Assembly: GCF_005938625.1 (NCBI RefSeq)
Contig: NZ_VCNJ01000009.1
Coordinates: 1 to 64,000, forward strand
DNA from: Pseudomonas fluorescens
GTDB taxonomy: Bacteria; Pseudomonadota; Gammaproteobacteria; Pseudomonadales; Pseudomonadaceae
Reading direction: 5' to 3'
Length of the DNA: 64,000 nt
In this document: positions 55,286 through 61,704 of the stretch, piece by piece
How positions within the stretch are numbered: position 1 is the stretch's first letter
Layout of the letters: every line of letters begins with the position of its first letter
Made by a program: the position numbers and the translations under genes
Notes under the pieces: model-generated
Seen by the model: the letters and a program-made list of their open reading frames with translations, nothing else
Databases searched by the model: none
What the model was told of the DNA's origin: nothing

Positions 55286-56173
55286 ATGCGCCGCCTGCTC
55301 ACCGGCTGTTTCGTTACCCTGCTGCTGTTGCTCAACACCCTGATCCTGATCGGGCCATTGCTGGTGTCTGCCCTGCTCAAACTGATCGCACCAGGCCGCT
55401 GGCGCGATTACGCATCGGCGGCGGTGATGTGGATCGCCGAGACCTGGGCGGAAATCGACAAGCTGATTTTCCGCCTGTGCATTCCCACTCAATGGGACAT
55501 TCGCGGTGGCGAAGACTTGCGCGGCGACACCTCGTATCTGGTGGTCAGCAATCACCAGTCGTGGGTCGACATTCCGGCGCTGATCCAGACCCTCAACCGC
55601 CGCACGCCGTTCTTCAAATTCTTCCTCAAGAAAGAACTGATCTGGGTGCCGTTTCTGGGGCTGGCGTGGTGGGCGCTGGATTACCCGTTCATGAAGCGCT
55701 ACACCAAAGCGTTCCTGGCAAAGAATCCGGAACTGGCGGGCAAGGATCTGGAAATCACCAGACAGGCCTGCGAGCTGTTCAAGCGTCAGCCGGTGACGGT
55801 GGTGAATTATCTGGAAGGCACGCGCTACACCGCCGCGAAAAGTGCCGAGCAACAATCACCGTTCAGCCATTTGCTCAAGCCCAAGGCCGGCGGCGTGGCG
55901 TTTGTCTTGGCGGCAATGGGTGAACAACTGGATGCGATTCTCGATGTGACGGTGGTTTATCCACAGGCGAAAATCCCGGGGTTCTGGGATTTGATCAGCG
56001 GCAACGTGCCGCGCGTGATCATCGATATCAAGACCCGCGAACTCGACCCGGCGTTGTGGCAGGGCGATTACGAGAATGATCCGGCGTTTCGCCAGAAGGT
56101 CCAGAGCTGGGTCAACCAGCTCTGGAACGAGAAGGATCAGCGCATCGCCGAACTGCGCAGCGAGCGCGGCTGA
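55286..56173 (+). CDS. 1-acyl-glycerol-3-phosphate acyltransferase-like protein (YihG type)
   Basis: 295 residues from MRRLLTGCFVTLLLLLN, with one or two N-terminal membrane helices. PlsC-type motifs are present: NHQSWVD (acyl transfer base), a basic segment FKFFLKKELIWVPFLG, and YLEGTRYTAAK. Like E. coli YihG, it probably acylates a lysophospholipid at the inner membrane. The stop is one base from the convergent DUF2780 gene. Confidence 0.86.
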   Translation: MRRLLTGCFVTLLLLLNTLILIGPLLVSALLKLIAPGRWRDYASAAVMWIAETWAEIDKLIFRLCIPTQWDIRGGEDLRGDTSYLVVSNHQSWVDIPALIQTLNRRTPFFKFFLKKELIWVPFLGLAWWALDYPFMKRYTKAFLAKNPELAGKDLEITRQACELFKRQPVTVVNYLEGTRYTAAKSAEQQSPFSHLLKPKAGGVAFVLAAMGEQLDAILDVTVVYPQAKIPGFWDLISGNVPRVIIDIKTRELDPALWQGDYENDPAFRQKVQSWVNQLWNEKDQRIAELRSERG

Positions 56174-56174
56174 A

Positions 56175-56732
56175 TCAGCTACCGGTGCCGGCGCCCCAGA
56201 TGCTGCCCAGACTCTGCAGCAGCGGGCCGCCAACGCCCTGATCACCCAGATACTTGAGCAGCACCGGGGCAAACTGGCCGACCATGCCGCTGTCCATGCC
56301 CAACGCACCGAAAGCGTTGTTCAGGTCATTGGTGTCCTTGACGTTGCCCAGCGCGTTTTCCAGACCGGCAGACTTGCCGGACTGACCGAGCAACCCGCTC
56401 AACGCCGCCAGATTACCGCTACCGCCCGACAGCTTATCGATGCCCGGTACTTCCTTGGCCAACTGCGAATAATCGGTGCTGCTCAATTGGTTCTTGGCCA
56501 GGCCAAGCATGGCGCTGGTGCCGCCGACGGCTTGCTGCGGGGTAACCCCCAGACCGGTGACGGCTTGCAGCAGACCGGCGGTTTCCGAAGTCGGTGCGGC
56601 GGCGGTGGCCGCGTTGCCACCCTGCATGCTCGAAGCCGCCTTGGTCACGTCATCCAGACTGAAACCGGCGAATACCGGGCTGGCCGCAAGGGTCATCAGT
56701 GAAGCCAAGGCAATACCGCGTGAAATCTTCAT
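56175..56732 (-). CDS. DUF2780 exported protein
   Basis: 185 residues with a Sec signal peptide (cleavage after VFA at about 22), then a small, Gly/Ser/Ala-rich protein with repeated short helices (LLQAVTGLGVTPQQAVGG, LAALSGLLGQSG). Matches the uncharacterised DUF2780 family by my reading. Convergent with the acyltransferase, ending one base apart. Confidence 0.78.
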   Translation of the reverse strand: MKISRGIALASLMTLAASPVFAGFSLDDVTKAASSMQGGNAATAAAPTSETAGLLQAVTGLGVTPQQAVGGTSAMLGLAKNQLSSTDYSQLAKEVPGIDKLSGGSGNLAALSGLLGQSGKSAGLENALGNVKDTNDLNNAFGALGMDSGMVGQFAPVLLKYLGDQGVGGPLLQSLGSIWGAGTGS

Positions 56733-56882
56733 TCAGACATCCTCTTGCGCTGTGAAAACCACCCGTTGAACGGGCAGTGAAACTGCCGGTTTGACCGGGC
56801 ATCCGCCGGCATGTTCCGGCGCGGCGCATCCATTTTCATCCGGTCTGCGTATATAAAACGTGAAATCCCGGACCCCCTCGCG

Positions 56883-57518
56883 ATGAATGGCATAACCGCT
56901 GTCGCTGAACTAGCCTCTGAACAGTCCGAGTCACGCCCTCGCGCGCTCACTTTTGCCTGGAGAGTCGTCATTTCCATCGCCGACACCGATCAGCTGCGAC
57001 AGCTGTTGGCCCAGTGTTCACTGGGTGATCGTCGCGCCTTCGAAACGCTCTATCGCAGCGTCGGCCCGCGTCTGCATGGCGTGGCTTTGGGCTTTATGGG
57101 CCGCGCCGATCTGGCCGAAGAAGTGCTGCAGGAAGCCTTCGTGCGCATCTGGAACAACGCCTCACGCTACGAAGCGCACTTGTCGGCACCGCTGACCTGG
57201 ATGATCAACATCACGCGCAATCAAGCCATCGACCAGTTGCGCAAGCACCGCGACCGACCATTGACCGATCTCGAACAGGACGCGCTGCCGGACGAAAGCC
57301 CTTCGGCTCATGATCAGCTGAACAGCGCGCGCGAGGCGCATGCGCTGAACCGCTGCCTGGAGACCCTCGACAGCATGCAGCGCCAGTCGATCACCGTGGC
57401 CTACTTCCAGGGATTGTCGTGCACGGAACTCGCCGAACACCTGGCCACGCCGCTGGGAACGGTGAAATCGTGGATCCGTCGTGGCCTGGAACGTCTGCGC
57501 CGGTGCCTTGAATCATGA
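56883..57518 (+). CDS. ECF sigma factor (RpoE-like group)
   Basis: Region 2 (FETLYRSVGPRLHGVALGFMGRADLAEEVLQEAFVRIWNNASRY) and region 4 (MQRQSITVAYFQGLSCTELAEHLATPLGTVKSWIRRGLERLR) are complete. The start is unclear. ATG 56883 gives 211 residues but has no ribosome site, and the extra N-terminal 29 residues look unstructured. An in-frame ATT at 56970 has GGAGAG exactly five bases upstream and gives a normal family length of 182. The gene overlaps its anti-sigma factor in ATGA. Confidence 0.8.
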   Translation: MNGITAVAELASEQSESRPRALTFAWRVVISIADTDQLRQLLAQCSLGDRRAFETLYRSVGPRLHGVALGFMGRADLAEEVLQEAFVRIWNNASRYEAHLSAPLTWMINITRNQAIDQLRKHRDRPLTDLEQDALPDESPSAHDQLNSAREAHALNRCLETLDSMQRQSITVAYFQGLSCTELAEHLATPLGTVKSWIRRGLERLRRCLES

Positions 57519-58189
57519 ACTACCAGACCCCTGCCCTGCGCCGCGCCCTTGCTGCCGATTACGCGATCGGGCTGATGCCTGCGGCGGCACGTCGGCGTTT
57601 TGAACAGTTGCTGCTGGATGACGCTGCACTAAGGGCTGAACTGGCGCAATGGCAGGAAAGCCTGAGCGCTTTAACGCAAGCGCTGCCGGAACATCCCGTG
57701 CCCGACCGCGTCTGGCAAGGCATCACCGCGCGGATCGAACCGCAAGAACTGCATGTGCCTGAGAAACGGCCATTCTGGAACTGGCTACGACTCACCGCTG
57801 CGGTCTGCTCCATCGCTGTGCTGGTGTTTCTCGGCTCGCTGTACAACCGCGACGACGCCCGCTACCGCGCCACCCTGCTGAGCGCCGATGCGCAACCGGC
57901 ACTGAAGGTCGAGGCGCATGCGGATTACCTGCAAGTCGAGCCGCTGACGCTGGCGGCGGTCGAGCCGGATCGCAGCCTGGAACTGTGGGCGATTCCGGCG
58001 GATGGCAAACCGATCTCGCTCGGGGTGATTCCGGCGGGTGGCAAAGGCAAGGTTGAGTTGAGCGAAGCGCAGAAGGTGTTGATCGGCAAGCCGATTGCTT
58101 TGGCAGTGAGTCTTGAACCTAAAGGTGGTTCGCCGACTGGGCAGCCGACTGGGCCGGTTCTGTATCAAGGGGCGCTGGCGGCGCTGTAA
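57515..58189 (+). CDS. Anti-sigma factor, RskA/ChrR-like
   Basis: 224 residues: an N-terminal cytoplasmic part with the anti-sigma helix bundle (LAADYAIGLMPAAARRRFEQLLLDDAALRAELAQW), a membrane helix near 90-110 (LTAAVCSIAVLVFLG) and a periplasmic RskA domain. No HxxxCxxC zinc motif, so the redox-sensing ZAS type is excluded. Coupled to the sigma factor by ATGA; presumably its negative regulator. Confidence 0.85.
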   Translation: MNYQTPALRRALAADYAIGLMPAAARRRFEQLLLDDAALRAELAQWQESLSALTQALPEHPVPDRVWQGITARIEPQELHVPEKRPFWNWLRLTAAVCSIAVLVFLGSLYNRDDARYRATLLSADAQPALKVEAHADYLQVEPLTLAAVEPDRSLELWAIPADGKPISLGVIPAGGKGKVELSEAQKVLIGKPIALAVSLEPKGGSPTGQPTGPVLYQGALAAL

Positions 58190-58196
58190 AGCAAAG

Positions 58197-58373
58197 CCCC
58201 TCACCCTAGCCCTCTCCCAGAGGGAGAGGGGACTGACCGTGGGATATTGACGTAATACGCCGACGTGAAAGACTTGCGTTGAATCCATAGTCGACTCGAT
58301 CTTTCAGGTCGATGTACGACGCAAGACACCTCGGTCGGCCCCCTCTCCCTCCGGGAGAGGGCTGGGGTGAGGG
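58197..58373. repeat. Family E MITE-like element
   Basis: CCCCTCACCCTAGCCCTCTC at the left and inverted GAGAGGGCTGGGGTGAGGG at the right; 177 bases, between the anti-sigma gene and fdhA. The interior is shared with the copy at 43968 in the other orientation. Confidence 0.9.
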
Positions 58374-58397
58374 TAGCTTTTGACCTGGGCTTGCAAC

Positions 58398-58427
58398 AAA
58401 AAACGGCGACCCTGAAGTCGCCGTTTT
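58398..58427 (-). terminator. Terminator of the sox-purU-fdhA operon
   Basis: AAACGGCGAC and GTCGCCGTTT form a perfect 10-base stem; the minus-strand side continues into TTTTTTG, 17 bases past the fdhA stop. Confidence 0.88.
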
Positions 58428-58443
58428 GCATCGCGCTTAAGCC

Positions 58444-59643
58444 TTACGCCGCACTAAACAACTTATGCGGATCAATCACAAACTTCTTCGGCACGCCCGC
58501 ATCGAACTCGCCGTAACCTTCCGGCGCCTGATCGAGACTGATCACCTGCACGCCCACCACTTCGGCGATGTTGATGCGATCCCACATGATCGCCTGCATC
58601 AGTTGGCGGTTGTACTTCATCACTGGCGTCTGGCCAGTGTGGAAGCTGTGCGACTTGGCCCAGCCCAGACCGAAACGAATGCTCAGGCTGCCCATTTTCG
58701 CGGCGGCGTCCACAGCACCCGGATCTTCGGTGACGTACAGGCCCGGGATACCGATCTTGCCGGCAACACGCACCACGCCCATCAGTGAGTTGAGCACGGT
58801 GGCCGGGGCTTCCGATTTCGCGCCATCGTGACCATGACCACGGGCTTCGAAACCGACGCAGTCCACTGCGCAATCCACTTCCGGCTCGCCCAGCAACGCA
58901 GCGATTTGTTCGTGCAGCGGCGCGTCTTTCGACAGGTCGACGATTTCAAAACCCTGAGCCTTGGCGTGAGCGAGGCGGATGGTATTGACGTCGCCGATGA
59001 TCACCACCGCAGCGCCGAGCAGACGTGCGGAAGCAGCAGCGGCCAGACCGACCGGGCCAGCGCCGGCGATGTAAACGGTGCTGCCCGGGCCAACGCCCGC
59101 TGTTACGGCGCCGTGGTAACCGGTGGGCAGAATGTCGGAGAGGCAGGTCAGGTCGCGGATTTTCTCCATGGCCTTGTCGCGGTCCGGCAGTTTCAGCAGG
59201 TTGAAGTCGGCGTATGGCACCAGCACGTATTCGGCCTGGCCGCCGGTCCAGTCGCCCATGTCGACGTAACCGTAAGCACCGCCGGCTCGGGCCGGGTTGA
59301 CCGTCAGGCAGACGCCGGTGTGTTGCTCCTTGCAGGAACGGCAGCGCCCGCAAGCCACGTTGAACGGTACGGAAACCAGATCACCGATTTTCAGGTTTTC
59401 GACGTCGGAGCCTTTTTCGATCACCTCGCCGGTGATCTCGTGGCCCAGCACCAGACCGGTCTGCGCCGTGGTACGGCCGCGCACCATGTGTTGGTCGGAG
59501 CCGCAGATGTTGGTGGAAACCACTTTGAGAATGACCCCGTGCTCGATCTTGCGACCGCGCGGGTCCTGCATTTTCGGATAGTCGATTTTCTGTACTTCGA
59601 CCTTGCCAGCGCCGAGATACACCACACCACGATTGCCAGACAT
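58444..59643 (-). CDS. fdhA: Glutathione-independent formaldehyde dehydrogenase
   Basis: 399 residues, zinc alcohol-dehydrogenase family. Zinc ligands are visible: the catalytic C and H in STNICGSDQHMV and GLVLGHEITGEVI, structural cysteines in CGRCRSCKEQHTGVC. NAD-binding GxGxxG is in YIAGAGPVGLAAAASA. It oxidises the formaldehyde released when sarcosine is demethylated, so it completes the neighbouring sox genes. AGGTGA precedes the ATG. Confidence 0.94.
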   Translation of the reverse strand: MSGNRGVVYLGAGKVEVQKIDYPKMQDPRGRKIEHGVILKVVSTNICGSDQHMVRGRTTAQTGLVLGHEITGEVIEKGSDVENLKIGDLVSVPFNVACGRCRSCKEQHTGVCLTVNPARAGGAYGYVDMGDWTGGQAEYVLVPYADFNLLKLPDRDKAMEKIRDLTCLSDILPTGYHGAVTAGVGPGSTVYIAGAGPVGLAAAASARLLGAAVVIIGDVNTIRLAHAKAQGFEIVDLSKDAPLHEQIAALLGEPEVDCAVDCVGFEARGHGHDGAKSEAPATVLNSLMGVVRVAGKIGIPGLYVTEDPGAVDAAAKMGSLSIRFGLGWAKSHSFHTGQTPVMKYNRQLMQAIMWDRINIAEVVGVQVISLDQAPEGYGEFDAGVPKKFVIDPHKLFSAA

Positions 59644-59740
59644 GCTTTCACCTCGCTGTTGTTTTTATGGAACCGCGTTGCCCAGGCAGGCAGCGCGTTG
59701 AGTGCTCGGGTACAGATGCTGTTTATGTGTTGCCTGTTAT

Positions 59741-59817
59741 GGCCTCTTCGCGAGCAAGCTCGCTCTCACAGGGGTATGCGTTCCAATGTGGGAGCGAGCT
59801 TGCTCGCGAAAGCGATC
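59741..59817. repeat. Family A REP pair between purU and fdhA
   Basis: Inverted REP units; the right end reaches the purU stop codon at 59817. Confidence 0.92.
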
Positions 59818-60674
59818 TAAAGAACGACCGTGCGATTGGCGTTGAGGAAAACCCTTCTTTCGATGTGATATCCAACAGCACGGGCTAACGTCAGGCCTTC
59901 AATATCGCGCCCCTTGGCAATCAGATCCTCGGGGTAATGACTGTGATCCACCGCCTCGACGCCTTGGGCAATGATCGGCCCTTCGTCGAGGTCGTTATTG
60001 ATGTAATGCGCCGTCGCGCCAACCAGTTTCACGCCTTTGTTGTAAGCCTGGTGATACGGCTTGGCGCCCTTGAAGCCCGGCAGCAACGAGTGATGAATGT
60101 TGATCGCCTTGCCATCCAGCTTGCGGCACAACTCCGGCGACAGCACCTGCATATAGCGGGCGAGGATCACCAGTTCGGCGCCGGATTCTTCGATCACCTG
60201 CCACACCTGACGCTCCTGCGACGGCTTGTCGTTGGGGTCGAGGGGGAAATGGTAGTAGGGAATCTGGTGCCAGTCGGCCAGCGGTTTCAGATCCGGGTGA
60301 TTGGAGACCACCGCCGCGACGTCCATCGACAACTGGCCGATGCGCTGGCGGTAGAGCAAGTCGTTGAGGCAGTGATCGGCCTTGGAAACCATGATCACCA
60401 CTTTCGGCCGGTAATTCGGCGCGGTCAGCTCGAAAATCATACCGAAGGCCTGGCCACGTTCGGCCAGGCCTGCGCGGAAGGATTGTTCGTCGAAACCATC
60501 GGGCTGGCGGAATTCCACGCGAATGAAGAAGCGCCCGGAGAGGCGGTCATCGAACGAGTGGTGCTCGGTGACGTAGCAACCCTGCTCGAACAGGAAACGC
60601 GTGACCGCGTCCACGGTGCCGAGGACGCTGGGGCAGTCGGCGGTCAGAATCCATGTGTCTGGGGCGCGGCTCAT
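59817..60674 (-). CDS. purU: Formyltetrahydrofolate deformylase
   Basis: 285 residues: N-terminal ACT domain (DTWILTADCPSVLGTVDAVTRFL) and formyltransferase-like hydrolase domain (VIMVSKADHCLNDLL, NIHHSLLPGF, KLVGATAHYIN, DEGPIIAQ). The catalytic Asn-His-Asp set of the family is in place. It releases formate and free tetrahydrofolate, linking folate-bound one-carbon units from sarcosine to fdhA. AGGAG precedes the ATG. Confidence 0.95.
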   Translation of the reverse strand: MSRAPDTWILTADCPSVLGTVDAVTRFLFEQGCYVTEHHSFDDRLSGRFFIRVEFRQPDGFDEQSFRAGLAERGQAFGMIFELTAPNYRPKVVIMVSKADHCLNDLLYRQRIGQLSMDVAAVVSNHPDLKPLADWHQIPYYHFPLDPNDKPSQERQVWQVIEESGAELVILARYMQVLSPELCRKLDGKAINIHHSLLPGFKGAKPYHQAYNKGVKLVGATAHYINNDLDEGPIIAQGVEAVDHSHYPEDLIAKGRDIEGLTLARAVGYHIERRVFLNANRTVVL

Positions 60675-60717
60675 GGTGCGGTGACTCCTGTTCTTTGTGC
60701 GGGGTGTCAGGTTTTTC

Positions 60718-60876
60718 CCTCACCCTAGCCCTCTCCCAGAGGGAGAGGGGACTGACCGAGGTGTTGTTTCGAGCTACGCCGACCTGAAATATCGCGGCGA
60801 ACTCAGGCTCGAAAACTACACAAATCTGCTCCCTTTCCCCCTCTCCCCCCTGGGGGAGAGGGCTGGGGTGAGGGGG
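60718..60876. repeat. Family E MITE-like element between soxG and purU
   Basis: CCCTCACCCTAGCCCTCTCC at the left, inverted AGAGGGCTGGGGTGAGGG at the right, 159 bases. Confidence 0.9.
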
Positions 60877-60890
60877 TAGCTTTTGATCTT

Positions 60891-61523
60891 TCAGGCCTGA
60901 ACGCTCAACCCGTACTCAGCCGAAGCATCCTGCAACCACAACCACCAGTAATCCGAAAAACTGCGACGAATCAGCAATTCCCAAGTGTCCTCAGCCGTAT
61001 GCCGAATCATCAGCTGCGACTTGGCGAACACCGTGCCGACCGCTTTACCCACCGGAAAATTATTCGGGTGCACGTCGTAGCTGGTCGACTTCATCAGCAC
61101 CTGACGCACGTTCGGCCCGCTCAGTTCGAGCACTTGCTGGCCGCCGCTGACGTTGACGATCGCGATGTGCAGATCGCCCAGCGCTTCACGCAGCTTTTGT
61201 TCAGCGGCGAATTCTTCACCGCTCGGCACGATCAGCAACCACTCGTCCGGGCCCATCCATTGCAGGCTGGTTTCGCCTTTGACAATGACGCTCAGAGCGC
61301 CGGGCAGTTCGATGCCCAGGGCTTTGTGCACGCCAGCGGCGAAGGCTGCATCGTGGCCATCACCACGAATGGTCAGGTGGCCGAGGAGTTTCTTTTCCCG
61401 CACGATCACGCCGGCGTTCTTGCGGCCCTTGCCGACCAGGCTGGCGAGGTCGGCATGGTGCAGCGACGACTCGGCCTTGGCCCCGGTGGTCGGGCGTTGT
61501 TGGTAAACATTGGCTGTGGTCAT
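60891..61523 (-). CDS. soxG: Sarcosine oxidase gamma subunit
   Basis: 210 residues; SoxG family, a small subunit with a GCV_T-like fold (LGHLTIRGDGHDAAFAAGVHKAL, GPDEWLLIVP, RQVLMKSTSYDVHPNNFPVGK). Part of the alpha-beta-gamma-delta enzyme. soxA lies upstream across a 181-base gap holding a family A repeat. AAAGG precedes the ATG. Confidence 0.94.
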   Translation of the reverse strand: MTTANVYQQRPTTGAKAESSLHHADLASLVGKGRKNAGVIVREKKLLGHLTIRGDGHDAAFAAGVHKALGIELPGALSVIVKGETSLQWMGPDEWLLIVPSGEEFAAEQKLREALGDLHIAIVNVSGGQQVLELSGPNVRQVLMKSTSYDVHPNNFPVGKAVGTVFAKSQLMIRHTAEDTWELLIRRSFSDYWWLWLQDASAEYGLSVQA

Positions 61524-61575
61524 AAAGCACCTTTATCAATTCTGTTGGTTCCGGTCCCTGTAGTGGCTGTACTGC

Positions 61576-61676
61576 CGCCTTCGCGAGCAAGCTCGCTCCC
61601 ACACTGGACTGATGCCTGACACAAATTCCATTAACAACCCGAAACCTGTGGGAGCGAGCTTGCTCGCGAAGGCGAC
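61576..61676. repeat. Family A REP pair between soxA and soxG
   Basis: Inverted copies of GTGGGAGCGAGCTTGCTCGC with about 40 bases between, inside the sox operon. Confidence 0.92.
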
Positions 61677-61704
61677 ATCAGCCACCCCACAGGGCCCGAA
61701 GCTG

